NCBI GenBank assembly: GCA_040400085.1
Contig: JBBAQX010000012.1
Coordinates: 1 to 64,000 of the forward strand
DNA: 64,000 nucleotides
Source: HNR sp040400085
GTDB taxonomy: Bacteria > Actinomycetota > Actinomycetes > Actinomycetales > Microbacteriaceae
Direction: 5' to 3'
The notes beneath the pieces are model-generated. The model had not been told where the DNA came from, searched no databases, and saw nothing but the letters and a program-made list of their open reading frames with translations. This document shows positions 16,194 through 25,277 of this stretch, piece by piece (position 1 is the stretch's first letter; every line of letters starts with the position of its first letter). The translations under genes were made by a program, and so were the position numbers.

Positions 16194-17668
16194 TGAATAA
16201 GCAGATTAAGCGTGTGAGCATCGTGATCTTCGTGATGTTCCTGTCGATCATGACCTCGTCCACGATCATCCAGGCTGTCGAGGCGGATACGCTTGCCCAA
16301 GATCCGAGAAACACCCGGACTGTCGAAGAAGGCTACAAAATTGAACGCGGCGCTATCCTCGTAGGAGGGGTACCCGTTGCAGAATCTGTTCCTGTCGATG
16401 ACAAATATCGTTTTCAACGCGTCTACTCTCAGGGCGAGCTCTACGCTCCCATCACCGGCCATCTCACACTAACTAAGGGCAAAACCGGCCTCGAGGAGGC
16501 GATGAACAAAGAGCTGAGCGGCACGAGCGACACTCAATTCATCGACAAGATTACCCGTATCGTTACCGGTCAGCAGCCTCAGGGAGCATCCGTCAATTTG
16601 ACGATCAACCCTGCCGTGCAGCAGGCGGCATATGATGCTCTCGGTGAGAATTCCGGTGCAGCAGTTGCTTTTGATCCGAAAACCGGCAAGATCTTGGCGA
16701 TGGTGTCCAAGCCGACCTACGATCCCAATCTCTTGGCTTCTCACGATGAGGATGCCGTACAAACCGCCTACGATACCCTGATCGCTGATCCTGCAGGGCC
16801 ATTTTTCAACCGCAGTATTAGGGGTGACCTCAATCACCCTGGTTCAACGTTCAAACTCGTTGTCGCCGCAACCGGTCTCGAAAGCGGCGAATACTCACCA
16901 TCATCGACGTTTCCCAATACCGGGGGATACCAGTTGCCGCAAAGCGAATCTATTATTCAGAACTCCTGGCGGGGTACGTGTGGTCCAGGGCAAACGACAA
17001 CCCTCGAGATGGGTCTGACTATGTCCTGCAATACCCCCTTCGCCGAGATGGGGGTCGAGATGGGTAGCGAATCTATTCACGATCAGGCCGAGAAGTTCTG
17101 GTTCAACAAGGATCTCAAGATTCCTCTCGAGGTAACCCCGAGCAAATTTGACCGAAACATGGACGGGGCTAGCACAGCTCTCAGCTCGATCGGGCAGAAG
17201 GATGTGATTGCGACACCACTGCAGATGGCGATGGTATCTGCGGCGATCGCAAACGGCGGAAAACTCATGAAACCGCAGCTTGTCGAAAGCGTTGTCAATC
17301 CGAATCTGACTACCCTTCGGAGTTACCAGGAGGAGGAGCTGTCGACGGCGATGAAACCCGAAACCGCAAAAACCCTGACAGACATGATGATCGAGGTCGT
17401 TTCATCACCGAACGGTAGCGCGAAGACTGCAAGAATAGACGGAGTGAGCGTTGCGGGTAAGACGGGAACGGCCGAAAATGGCAACGATGCGTCTGATAAT
17501 CCAAAACCCTACACGCTGTGGTTTACAGGTTTTGCTCCGGCGGAAAATCCCAAAGTTGCTGTGGCAGTTGTTATCGAAAATGGTGGTGGGCTGGGGACGG
17601 CTGGTACGTCCGAAGGCATTGCTGCTCCAATTGGAAAGAAAGTTATAGAGGCGGTGCTGAACCAATGA
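16193..17668 (+). CDS. pbpA: Class B penicillin-binding protein (transpeptidase)
   Basis: A 491-residue transpeptidase with a short cytoplasmic tail, one helix (residues 8-30) and a periplasmic catalytic domain. The active-site triad motifs are STFK near residue 218, SCN near 281 and KTGTAE near 423. It partners RodA in peptidoglycan synthesis. Its ATG shares one base with the rodA stop codon, and its own stop overlaps pknA as ATGA. Confidence 0.94.
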   Translation: MNKQIKRVSIVIFVMFLSIMTSSTIIQAVEADTLAQDPRNTRTVEEGYKIERGAILVGGVPVAESVPVDDKYRFQRVYSQGELYAPITGHLTLTKGKTGLEEAMNKELSGTSDTQFIDKITRIVTGQQPQGASVNLTINPAVQQAAYDALGENSGAAVAFDPKTGKILAMVSKPTYDPNLLASHDEDAVQTAYDTLIADPAGPFFNRSIRGDLNHPGSTFKLVVAATGLESGEYSPSSTFPNTGGYQLPQSESIIQNSWRGTCGPGQTTTLEMGLTMSCNTPFAEMGVEMGSESIHDQAEKFWFNKDLKIPLEVTPSKFDRNMDGASTALSSIGQKDVIATPLQMAMVSAAIANGGKLMKPQLVESVVNPNLTTLRSYQEEELSTAMKPETAKTLTDMMIEVVSSPNGSAKTARIDGVSVAGKTGTAENGNDASDNPKPYTLWFTGFAPAENPKVAVAVVIENGGGLGTAGTSEGIAAPIGKKVIEAVLNQ

Positions 17669-19437
17669 GACCAACTTCAGGATTGACATTTGGTGGACGT
17701 TACGAACTCATCTCGCGGATTGCCATTGGTGGCATGGGCGAGGTTTGGAAGGCCACCGACCGTATTATTGGTCGTACCGTCGCAATCAAGATTCTTAAAG
17801 ACGAGTACATGGGAGACCCTGGCTTCCTCGAACGCTTCCGGGCAGAGGCACGTCACGCTGCCCTGGTCAACAATGAAGGCATAGCGAATGTCTTCGACTA
17901 TGGCGAAGAACAGGGTTCGGCATATATCGTGATGGAGCTCGTGCCTGGGGAGCCTCTCTCAACAATCATCGAGAGGGAAGGTGTCCTTCCTGCTGATCGC
18001 GTACTGGGTATCATCGCACAGACCGCTTCTGCGCTTCACGCTGCCCACGAAGCCGGACTTGTTCATCGCGATATCAAGCCTGGCAACCTGTTGATTACTC
18101 CGGAGGGCCGCGTCAAGATCACGGACTTTGGAATCGCGCGCATTGCCGACCAGGTGCCGCTCACGGCAACGGGTCAGGTCATGGGCACGGTGCAGTATCT
18201 TGCGCCTGAGCAGGCGAGCGGCCACCAGGCCACTGCGGCGACTGACGTGTATTCTCTTGGGATCGTCGCGTACGAGTGCCTCGCAGGTAAGCGTCCCTTT
18301 ACGGGCGAATCGCAGGTCGCAATCGCCATGGCGCAGATCAACGAACAGCCGCCGCCCCTTCCAGCGACTGTCAGCGAACCAGTGCGTAACCTCGTCTTTG
18401 CCTGTCTGGCTAAAGATCCAAAGGAACGTCCTGCAAGTGCTTTGAAACTTGCGCAGGCGGCGTCAGCGCTGCATCGTGGAGATATTCGTACGGCAGCAGC
18501 GGCTGTGCCCGCAATCATTTCCGGTACTGGGGCAACAGAGGATGCCACGCGCTTGCTTACAACCGCGATTCCGGCCGAGGACGCGACGACTGTTCTGTCC
18601 ACGAGCCCGGGCGCAGCCACGAGCGTAACGTCTCTTTTGAATCCCGAGTTTGGTGAGGATGAAGATCCTAACGCTCTCGAGAAGAAAAAACGCAGCCCGT
18701 GGACCTGGCCCCTGATAGCTCTTATCGCGATTCTGGTTATTGTGCTTGGTGGGACACTTATCGCGATGCTCTCCACTAACAAGGCCGAAGATAAGGTGTC
18801 CTCCCCCCCGACAACTTCAACAGTTGAAACGCCTACAGAGACGTCTACTCCCGAACCAACAGCAGCTCCTATCGTTCTTTCTGAGTGGGAAGGGAAGTCG
18901 GTGCAGGACGTCACCGCTGGCCTCACTGCCCTCGGTTACAGTGTGATCAACCCGGTAGCAGGCTCTGTTGCCCCGTCGACCGCTGCCGTAAATACGGTGT
19001 ACAGCATTACACCGCTTGGTAACAGTGTCGCGTTTACACAGCCAATCACTATCACCTTCTATACACAGATCGGTGCTCCGAAGGCCCCGACGAGCACACC
19101 GAGTATCATCATCAATCAGTCCGATAAGGGAACGACGGCCAGCAGCGTTCCCCAGGAAGGCCGTTTTGTGGTGCAGTGGAGCGATTCGTCCGCCAGCTGC
19201 CCCGCAGGAACAAACGTTCGCAGCTACAACGTCCAGGTGGATGGAGGAGCGACCGTTACCCGTGCTCCTGGAAACACGCTAACAGCCGAGATCAGGGCGA
19301 GCACTGGCAACATCAACGTTACCTTCAACGTTGTGTGCGGTTCTGATTCCATCACGGAGCAGACTTCTCCATCATCTAACGCCCTTGCAGTAAGCGTCAT
19401 CGCGACACCACCGCCTACCACACCGGTTGCACCTTAG
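17665..19437 (+). CDS. pknA: Membrane Ser/Thr protein kinase (PknA position)
   Basis: A 590-residue kinase. The kinase domain spans residues 12-270 (GGMGEVWKA, VAIKIL lysine, HRDIKPGN, DFGIA, APEQ); a helix near 345-370 leads outside. The outer part starts with a Pro/Thr-rich stretch, one PASTA-like unit (about 403-470, WEGKSVQDVTAGLTALGY) and a fibronectin-like Cys-containing domain near 490-575. Most mycobacterial PknA lack PASTA, so this is an elaborated version. I used the ATG at 17665; a longer frame lies wholly inside pbpA. A strong hairpin follows the stop codon. Confidence 0.93.
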   Translation: MRPTSGLTFGGRYELISRIAIGGMGEVWKATDRIIGRTVAIKILKDEYMGDPGFLERFRAEARHAALVNNEGIANVFDYGEEQGSAYIVMELVPGEPLSTIIEREGVLPADRVLGIIAQTASALHAAHEAGLVHRDIKPGNLLITPEGRVKITDFGIARIADQVPLTATGQVMGTVQYLAPEQASGHQATAATDVYSLGIVAYECLAGKRPFTGESQVAIAMAQINEQPPPLPATVSEPVRNLVFACLAKDPKERPASALKLAQAASALHRGDIRTAAAAVPAIISGTGATEDATRLLTTAIPAEDATTVLSTSPGAATSVTSLLNPEFGEDEDPNALEKKKRSPWTWPLIALIAILVIVLGGTLIAMLSTNKAEDKVSSPPTTSTVETPTETSTPEPTAAPIVLSEWEGKSVQDVTAGLTALGYSVINPVAGSVAPSTAAVNTVYSITPLGNSVAFTQPITITFYTQIGAPKAPTSTPSIIINQSDKGTTASSVPQEGRFVVQWSDSSASCPAGTNVRSYNVQVDGGATVTRAPGNTLTAEIRASTGNINVTFNVVCGSDSITEQTSPSSNALAVSVIATPPPTTPVAP

Positions 19438-19481
19438 CCTGAGTGGATGGGACGGCATACGGCTGTGCCCATCCACTCAGG
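19438..19481 (+). terminator. Strong hairpin terminator after pknA
   Basis: A perfect 14-bp stem (CCTGAGTGGATGGG / CCCATCCACTCAGG) with a 16-nt loop begins one base after the pknA stop and is followed by TTTCC. It separates pknB from the fhaA-pknA operon, so pknB probably has its own promoter in the remaining 60 bases. Confidence 0.8.
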
Positions 19482-19543
19482 TTTCCGTTACATCTCACGA
19501 AGTAGAATAAAAGATCTCCGAACGTACCGAGGAAAGGCCGCCT

Positions 19544-21232
19544 GTGACCGAAGCACGACGCATACTTGCAGGTCGCTACCAAGTTGGCGAACTTATCGGT
19601 ACCGGCGGTATGTCAACAGTGTTCCGAGGAACGGATACAAAACTCGGACGGCCAGTCGCGATTAAGATTCTGAAAGCTGCGCTCGCTCACGACACTGCCT
19701 TCCGGGATCGATTCCGGCAAGAGGCTCAGTCGGCATCGCGCATGGCTCATCCAACCATCGTTCGTGTCTACGATGCGGGCGATGACCTCATGCAAACCCC
19801 CGACGGTACGCAGATGATGCTTCCGTTCATCGTGATGGAATATGTAGAAGGACAGAATCTCCGAGAGGTCCTCAGCGCTGGCCCGTTAGCCATTGAAGAA
19901 GCTTGCAGAATCATCGAGAGCGTCCTAACGGCTCTCGAGTATTCGCACCGTGCGGGTGTTGTCCACCGCGATATCAAGCCGGCAAACATCATGATCACCC
20001 CATCGGGTCAGGTCAAGGTTATGGACTTCGGTATTGCTCGAGCGCTTTCCGATACCTCTTCAACGGTCGCACAGACCACAGCTATTCTGGGAACGGCAGC
20101 ATATTTCTCGCCGGAACAAGCGAAGGGCGAAACCGTTGATACCCGGGCAGATCTCTATTCCGCGGGAATCGTACTTTTCGAGATGTTGGCTGGCTCAGTT
20201 CCTTTTAGTGGGGATACTGCGGTTTCAGTGGCATACCAGCACGTCAGCGAGATTCCGGTTGCACCGAGTACCCGAAATCCTGCTGTCCCGGCCGCACTAG
20301 ACCGGGTCGTTTTACACTCGCTTGCTAAGGACCGCACAAAACGCTTCCAGACTGCGGCCGAATTCCGTGAAAACGTCAAACTCGCTTGCAGTGGAAAAAT
20401 GCCTAAGTTTGACGAATCAAATGACCTCGAAGATTCGATATTTGGCACAAGTAGCGATCACCTTTCTGAGTCTGAACTCGCGCTGAAACAGCTTTCAGAG
20501 AATACCTCTGTAGTTCGCACTCAGAGCAGACCCCCTGTCATGTGGACATGGGCTGCGATCCTCAGTATTGGCGTGATAATTATTGCCGTTACTTTCTGGC
20601 TACTCACCATGAGATCAGAAGAAATTATTCCCGACAGCACCAGGATCGTTCCTGCTCTCACGGGCGAAACCCAAAACGATGCGACAACGACGCTCAACTC
20701 ATTGGACCTTCTTGCCCAGCCCATCCTCGAGTCAAGCGATACGATCGAAGCAGGTAAGGTTACCCGCACTGACCCCGGGCCAGACGCACGTGTCTCTCCC
20801 CAGGACGTTATCAGGATCTACATCTCAACGGGAAAAGCTAGCGTCTCGGTGCCGGATGTTTCACGAATGACTGTCGATCAGGCCACTGCTGCTCTCACCG
20901 CGGCTGGACTCAAACTTGGTACACTCAATCGCGTGGATGACTCATTGGTGCCCGCAAACACGGTTATCTCTAGTGATCCGACTCTCGGGTCACCTACTGA
21001 TAAGGGATCAACAATAAACCTGACTGTCTCAACAGGAATGGTCACGGTACCGGATGTCATGGGCCAGGGAATAACAACGGCCAAGGACCTTCTGAGCAAT
21101 CTAAAGCTGACTGTCGATCTTCTGCCGAAGCCCGAGTGTAAACAAGAGGCAGGGTCGCCGGTTGTCGCTCAGTCCATCGTTGGGCAGCAGCCACAGAGTT
21201 CTGCGATAACGATCTCGTATTGCAGCGGATAA
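19544..21232 (+). CDS. pknB: PASTA-domain Ser/Thr protein kinase
   Basis: A 562-residue receptor kinase that senses muropeptides or lipid II. Kinase domain residues 12-275 (GTGGMSTVFRG, AIKILK, HRDIKPANIM, DFGIARA), an activation loop rich in Ser/Thr (SDTSSTVAQTT), a juxtamembrane linker, one helix near 331-354 and three PASTA domains (about 365-430, 431-498, 499-562). Fewer PASTA units than the mycobacterial four. GTG start with AGGAAAGG upstream. pabA converges on its 3' end 20 bases away. Confidence 0.95.
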   Translation: MTEARRILAGRYQVGELIGTGGMSTVFRGTDTKLGRPVAIKILKAALAHDTAFRDRFRQEAQSASRMAHPTIVRVYDAGDDLMQTPDGTQMMLPFIVMEYVEGQNLREVLSAGPLAIEEACRIIESVLTALEYSHRAGVVHRDIKPANIMITPSGQVKVMDFGIARALSDTSSTVAQTTAILGTAAYFSPEQAKGETVDTRADLYSAGIVLFEMLAGSVPFSGDTAVSVAYQHVSEIPVAPSTRNPAVPAALDRVVLHSLAKDRTKRFQTAAEFRENVKLACSGKMPKFDESNDLEDSIFGTSSDHLSESELALKQLSENTSVVRTQSRPPVMWTWAAILSIGVIIIAVTFWLLTMRSEEIIPDSTRIVPALTGETQNDATTTLNSLDLLAQPILESSDTIEAGKVTRTDPGPDARVSPQDVIRIYISTGKASVSVPDVSRMTVDQATAALTAAGLKLGTLNRVDDSLVPANTVISSDPTLGSPTDKGSTINLTVSTGMVTVPDVMGQGITTAKDLLSNLKLTVDLLPKPECKQEAGSPVVAQSIVGQQPQSSAITISYCSG

Positions 21233-21252
21233 CCGCAGGTATCCAACCGGTC

Positions 21253-21897
21253 TTAAATGGATGCGGCCGACATCAGCGGACTCAGACTGCGAGCTGTCAC
21301 GGATGCCCCGCTCAGGCCGGCACGCTCTAGCCAGTTTCCTAACATCGTGTATCCGCCCTCGGTCAATACCGACTCAGGGTGAAACTGTACACCGTAGATC
21401 TCTGCACTACGGTGTCGCAGCCCCATGATAATTCCCGAGGCAGTGTGCGAGTTCACGACAAGGTTATCGGGAACCGTGTCACTCACGACAGCGAGAGAAT
21501 GATAGCGGGTCGCATTGAAGGGGGATGAGATTCCCTCATAAAACTGGCTGCCATCGTGCTCTACACTCGAGATCTTTCCGTGCATAAGCTCATCAGCATT
21601 GGTCACCGTTGCGCCGAACGCCTCCGCAATAGCCTGATGCCCCAGGCAGACCCCCAGCAGAGGGGTGTCCGTCTGCAGCGCCGCATGAACCATGGCTATC
21701 GAGACCCCCGCCCCGGAGGGCGTGCCCGGGCCTGGTGAGACCAAAACGCCGTCGTACCCAGCGAGTGCGGCAGCGGCATCCTCATCAGCGATGGTGTTGT
21801 TACGGACCACGTGCGTTTCCGCGCCCAATTGTTGCAGGTATCCGTTCAGGGTGTAAACGAAGCTGTCGAAGTTATCGATTACAAGGATGCGCGTCAT
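21253..21897 (-). CDS. pabA: Glutamine amidotransferase of aminodeoxychorismate/anthranilate synthase
   Basis: A 214-residue class I glutaminase that feeds ammonia to a chorismate-using partner for folate or tryptophan synthesis. The catalytic triad is seen as Cys84 (GVCLGHQ), His173 and Glu175 (FHPES), with the oxyanion motif SPGPGTP. No PabB/TrpE gene is near, as is usual at this conserved site beside pknB in actinobacteria. pabA or trpG cannot be separated by sequence alone; it may serve both. Confidence 0.9.
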   Translation of the reverse strand: MTRILVIDNFDSFVYTLNGYLQQLGAETHVVRNNTIADEDAAAALAGYDGVLVSPGPGTPSGAGVSIAMVHAALQTDTPLLGVCLGHQAIAEAFGATVTNADELMHGKISSVEHDGSQFYEGISSPFNATRYHSLAVVSDTVPDNLVVNSHTASGIIMGLRHRSAEIYGVQFHPESVLTEGGYTMLGNWLERAGLSGASVTARSLSPLMSAASI

Positions 21898-21937
21898 GGG
21901 TTACTCTCGTTTGTCTCTGAACGGGTGCTGGCTAATG

Positions 21938-22093
21938 CTAGCCAACGGTTGAACCTGGGTCCGGCAGGAGGCTTGCTACCCACGGGTACACGAAGTAGAA
22001 CAGCGAGTAACCGACGGCAGCCACTAGGATCAGTGACTCGATTACTTTGAGCCAGGCTGGGCCGGGCAGTATTCGCCAAATCGCAGCATACAT
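21938..22093 (-). CDS. Small 51-residue single-helix membrane protein
   Basis: A short gene with an ATG and AAGGAA nine bases before it, 13 bases downstream of the sortase gene. The protein has an amphipathic N-terminus and one hydrophobic helix about residues 19-44 (VIESLILVAAVGYSLFYF), then a short Pro/Ser tail. I do not recognise a family. Its tight spacing behind sortase E and clear ribosome binding site support expression in that operon. Confidence 0.7.
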   Translation of the reverse strand: MYAAIWRILPGPAWLKVIESLILVAAVGYSLFYFVYPWVASLLPDPGSTVG

Positions 22094-22106
22094 TCGTTGC
22101 TATTCC

Positions 22107-22967
22107 TTACTGTTTCAGTGTCGGGTCGAGTGTGAGTAGCTCTTGCGGCATACCAGCGGACCGGGGCTGGTAGCTTTCAAAAACCGCATAGCCGATGGAT
22201 CGCTCGAGGCTACCCGAGAGCTTGGGGTGACACGTGGTCATCGTGAGGATGCGATCTACGGCCGGCTTACCCTCCAGCCTGGGGAACGGATTGAGCACGT
22301 CGATTTGGGTCGGCAAGACGTATTCGATGTTGCGGAATCGATACGTGTAGTAGCCGTTTTGTGTCTCCACGACGATCGGATCCCCCACACGAAGGTTCAT
22401 AATTTCTCGGAAAGGAGTTGGAACCCATCCGGAGCGGTGGGCTGCCATCGCGAAGTTTCCGATTTCCCCTGGCAGCTGCGTGTCGGAGTAGTGGCCAATT
22501 CCCAGCTCATAACTGTTAAGAACCGTGCGGAGATCCGTTCCCCCACCGATTCCTGATTGAAACCCCGGGCGAAAAGAGGGAACGTAGAGCACGCCAAGCT
22601 GCTCACCATCGGCAACAGGAGTAGGGAGAGGGATATCGCCGTCGTACATGATCCCGCCGACGTCTCCGGGGGGTGGCGAGGATTGAGCCTGCTCTTGCCA
22701 AGCCTTACTCTGCTGCTGTGAGGCCGTTTGCTGTTGGCTCGCCACGACCGTTGAGGACCAGATTGGCTGCCAGACAATGAAACCGAGCACCAGAACTCCA
22801 CCCGTGATGAGGATCTCTCCCAGCACCCCGGTCACCGTAGCCTTACGCTGCCTGGTTCGCTTCTGGGGGCGTCGACGAGCTTCGTAGGAACCCTTATCGT
22901 CAGTACCTGCTCCCAAGAGATCATCCAGACCAGAGGATTGCTCGTTTAGTGGTGGATCTGTAGCCAT
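22107..22967 (-). CDS. srtE: Class E sortase
   Basis: A 286-residue membrane-anchored transpeptidase that links surface proteins to the wall. A charged cytoplasmic N-terminus (residues 1-42, basic RRRPQKRTRQRK) precedes one helix (45-70) and the sortase domain. The catalytic histidine is in MAAHRSGW near residue 176, the cysteine in MTTCHPKLSGSLER near 246 with its Arg downstream. Class E enzymes favour LAxTG; the giant protein at 56582 carries LSATG. First gene of a small minus-strand operon with the 51-residue membrane protein and perhaps pabA. Confidence 0.9.
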   Translation of the reverse strand: MATDPPLNEQSSGLDDLLGAGTDDKGSYEARRRPQKRTRQRKATVTGVLGEILITGGVLVLGFIVWQPIWSSTVVASQQQTASQQQSKAWQEQAQSSPPPGDVGGIMYDGDIPLPTPVADGEQLGVLYVPSFRPGFQSGIGGGTDLRTVLNSYELGIGHYSDTQLPGEIGNFAMAAHRSGWVPTPFREIMNLRVGDPIVVETQNGYYTYRFRNIEYVLPTQIDVLNPFPRLEGKPAVDRILTMTTCHPKLSGSLERSIGYAVFESYQPRSAGMPQELLTLDPTLKQ

Positions 22968-23070
22968 GCGCTTTATTCTATTGCGTCGACGCTGTTAACA
23001 GAGTGGACATTACCGCCTGATTTTCTGAGTTCGTGATCATCGTACAAATAAAGCATCAGGACCATGCAAA

Positions 23071-23119
23071 TTACAGCCGTGTAGTTCTCCCCAGCTGGGG
23101 ATAGATATGTGGATAACTT
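23071..23119 (+). repeat. crgA-flanking repeat, copy 1, with DnaA box
   Basis: About 49 bp nearly identical to copy 2 at 23525-23573: TTACAGCCGTGTAGTTC, then the 12-bp palindrome CCCCAGCTGGGG, then ATAGATATGTGGATAACTT. It contains a perfect DnaA box in reverse (TGTGGATAA, 23108-23116). Direct orientation, upstream of crgA. Confidence 0.8.
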
Positions 23120-23207
23120 GTCAGTTAACTGTGGAAGGTCATCAAATGCACACCAAAACCGCATATAACGGATGCCTACGCCCCATTTATTAGCTAAACT
23201 CATTGCT

Positions 23208-23477
23208 ATGGCAGCATCAAAAGAGGTCAGCAAGAAGAAGTCCGGCATCGAGAAGGCTCAGCGCACGCCCAAAACTCCGCGCGCTGAGGATGCACCCAAC
23301 CCGGTGTGGTTCAAGCCGGTGATGTTTGGATTCATGCTACTCGGACTCACCTGGATCATTGTTTTCTACCTGAGCGCGGGAGCGGCGTGGCCAATTCCGG
23401 CGCTGGGGCAAAGCAACATCTTTGTTGGCTTCGGAATTATGTTCGTTGGATTCCTGATGACAACGCGCTGGCGCTAA
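23208..23477 (+). CDS. crgA: Cell division protein CrgA
   Basis: An 89-residue two-helix membrane protein of the actinobacterial divisome that binds FtsZ, FtsQ and PBPs. A basic N-terminus (KEVSKKKSG) is followed by the typical NPVWFKPVMFGFMLLGL segment and two helices separated by a short loop rich in Pro/Gly. I used the ATG at 23208 rather than 23172, because the extra residues match no CrgA. It is flanked by a direct repeat pair carrying DnaA-box-like sequences. Confidence 0.93.
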   Translation: MAASKEVSKKKSGIEKAQRTPKTPRAEDAPNPVWFKPVMFGFMLLGLTWIIVFYLSAGAAWPIPALGQSNIFVGFGIMFVGFLMTTRWR

Positions 23478-23524
23478 GCGAATCTCTTCAGATCTTCACT
23501 GCACGCTATCCCCAGCTCAGAAGA

Positions 23525-23573
23525 ATTACACCCGTGTAGTTCTCCCCAGCTGGGGATAACTATGTGTATAACT
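23525..23573 (+). repeat. crgA-flanking repeat, copy 2
   Basis: Second copy of the 49-bp repeat, between crgA and the convergent rhomboid gene: TTACACCCGTGTAGTTC, CCCCAGCTGGGG, ATAACTATGTGTATAACTA. Its DnaA box is degenerate (TGTGTATAA). Differences from copy 1 are few substitutions and no gaps. Confidence 0.8.
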
Positions 23574-23591
23574 ATTTTCGTCTGTCGCGTT

Positions 23592-24479
23592 TTACCAAAA
23601 GGTGTAAATCGGCAGCACCCAAAAGGCGAAGCTAAAAGCTACCAGTATCAGCGCCCATACCGATATGAGGCTGACCTGGATCCATTTTTGTGACGGCTTA
23701 CGCGTGTAGAGGTAAATAATTCCGACAACTAGGCCACCAATAAAACCGCCAACGTGTGCCTGCCATGCGATGTTTGTTCCAGGCAGGAACGTGATCCCGA
23801 AGTTTATGGCCAGAAGCACCAATAATTGCCTGACGTTTGAACCGAGTTTCTTTTGGATAACCAAGAAGGCACCCATTAAACCAAAGATTGCCCCAGAAGC
23901 GCCCACGACAGCCGTCGTGGCGTATTGCTGCGAGATATACCCAGACAACATAACAACGACTGATCCCGCAAAGCCTGCGATCAGGTACAAAGCCGCGTAG
24001 CGTACCTTGCCGAGAAAACTTTCTAGTATCCTCCCGAAAATCCACAACGAATACATATTGAGAAGGATGTGTAGGAAGAAGCTGGGGGAGTGCGCAAACA
24101 TCGAAGTGAACATCCGCCAGGGCTCAAAACGCTCGGGAGTTCCGTAAAGAGGTGCGTACCAGAGGGCCTGTGTCACGCCTATTGGCTGGCCGACCCATTG
24201 AATAACAAACACTGCGGCGCAGATAGCGATGATCGCATACGTTACGACTGGTTTATCTGAGCTAAGAAACGAGTTGATGCGGCGCCCCACCGACCGAGAA
24301 GGCATTTGGCCGTTCTTCAGGCAGGTGGGGCAGACAACACCAACGGGTGCCTGGGTTTGGCACTCTGGACAGATTGTGCGACCACAGCGCTGACACAAAA
24401 CAAAGCTTTGCCGCTTTGGGTGCCGATAACAGGTATCAGATGATTTCTCTGATGCTTGTTCACCGTAGTGTGCGCTCAC
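23592..24479 (-). CDS. Rhomboid family intramembrane serine protease
   Basis: A 295-residue protein with an N-terminal zinc-binding B-box-like region (residues 17-57: CYRHPKRQSFVLC, CGRTICPEC, CPTC) and six or seven helices. The catalytic serine is in the GASGAIFGLMGAF motif near residue 193, and the catalytic histidine in AHVGGFIGGLVVG near 247; the substrate-gating WR motif is seen as EPWRMFTSMFAHS near 120-132. The conserved site between ppiA and crgA matches Rv0010c-like genes by position. GTG start. Confidence 0.88.
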   Translation of the reverse strand: MSAHYGEQASEKSSDTCYRHPKRQSFVLCQRCGRTICPECQTQAPVGVVCPTCLKNGQMPSRSVGRRINSFLSSDKPVVTYAIIAICAAVFVIQWVGQPIGVTQALWYAPLYGTPERFEPWRMFTSMFAHSPSFFLHILLNMYSLWIFGRILESFLGKVRYAALYLIAGFAGSVVVMLSGYISQQYATTAVVGASGAIFGLMGAFLVIQKKLGSNVRQLLVLLAINFGITFLPGTNIAWQAHVGGFIGGLVVGIIYLYTRKPSQKWIQVSLISVWALILVAFSFAFWVLPIYTFW

Positions 24480-24533
24480 GATCGAAGATGTCCTGTCCTG
24501 ATAGTTATTTGTGAGTAAAAATGGAGTCTAAGA

Positions 24534-25043
24534 CTAGACTGCTTCGATATCGATGCTGTTCATCACAACATCCTCAATCGGCTTATCTGCCCCGGCTGTA
24601 GCGACTGCGGCTATTGCGTCGACGACTGCACGAGACTCGTCATCAGCGACCTCGCCGAAGATGGTGTGCTTTCCCATGAGCCAATCGGTGTTGCCAACGG
24701 TGATGAAGAACTGCGAACCGTTCGTGCCTTCAGGCTTTCCAAAGCTGTTCATTCGCTTTCCTGCATTTGCCATTGCGAGCATGTAGGGTTTGGCGAAGTT
24801 GAGATCGGTATTGATCTCGTCATCGAAGGTGTAGCCGGGGCCGCCCGTTCCGGTTCCGGTGGGGTCTCCACCCTGGATCATAAAACCGGGGATAATGCGG
24901 TGAAAGATAACACCGTTGTAAAAGTCTTTTTCGACCAGGTCAGTAAAGTTTTTTACCGTTTTGGGGGCGTGATCTCCAAAAAGATTGATCTTGATGGTGC
25001 CGTGGTTAGTGTGGACTGTTGCGATAGATGTATGAAGAGCCAT
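24534..25043 (-). CDS. ppiA: Cyclophilin-type peptidyl-prolyl cis-trans isomerase
   Basis: A 169-residue cytoplasmic cyclophilin. The active-site pattern FHRIIPGFMIQGGD (Arg near residue 50), FGKPEGTNGSQFFITVG and KHTIFGEV are conserved. No signal peptide. It matches Rv0009 by order. The next gene is on the plus strand, so both are expressed from the 25044-25277 divergent region. Confidence 0.95.
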   Translation of the reverse strand: MALHTSIATVHTNHGTIKINLFGDHAPKTVKNFTDLVEKDFYNGVIFHRIIPGFMIQGGDPTGTGTGGPGYTFDDEINTDLNFAKPYMLAMANAGKRMNSFGKPEGTNGSQFFITVGNTDWLMGKHTIFGEVADDESRAVVDAIAAVATAGADKPIEDVVMNSIDIEAV

Positions 25044-25197
25044 GTCGCTAATTCTAGTTGGCTATCAACAACAAAACTTGTAGACGTCTGGGAGTTCTAG
25101 GAAGAGGTAACGAATCGCTATCGATGATCGGATGCCCCACCAAACATAATCTTTTTCGTCACCCGAGTTACGAAATTGCTTTGACGTAGATGAAATT

Positions 25198-25227
25198 TTG
25201 TAACAATTCGGTGTAGCGTTGATAACT
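25198..25227 (+). promoter_or_regulatory. Candidate promoter of the CwsA-like gene
   Basis: TTGTAA (25198-25203) and GATAAC (25221-25226) with 17 bases between lie 52 bases before the GTG start. The match to consensus is moderate. Confidence 0.35.
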
Positions 25228-25277
25228 AGGCGTAGATGCCAATCACAAAGCGCCGATTAGAAGCGGAGGAACCCACT

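Noticed and set aside
17518..17664. N-terminal extension of pknA
   Set aside because: It lies completely inside pbpA in another frame and has an unlikely Trp/Cys-rich sequence; ATG at 17665 overlaps the pbpA stop.
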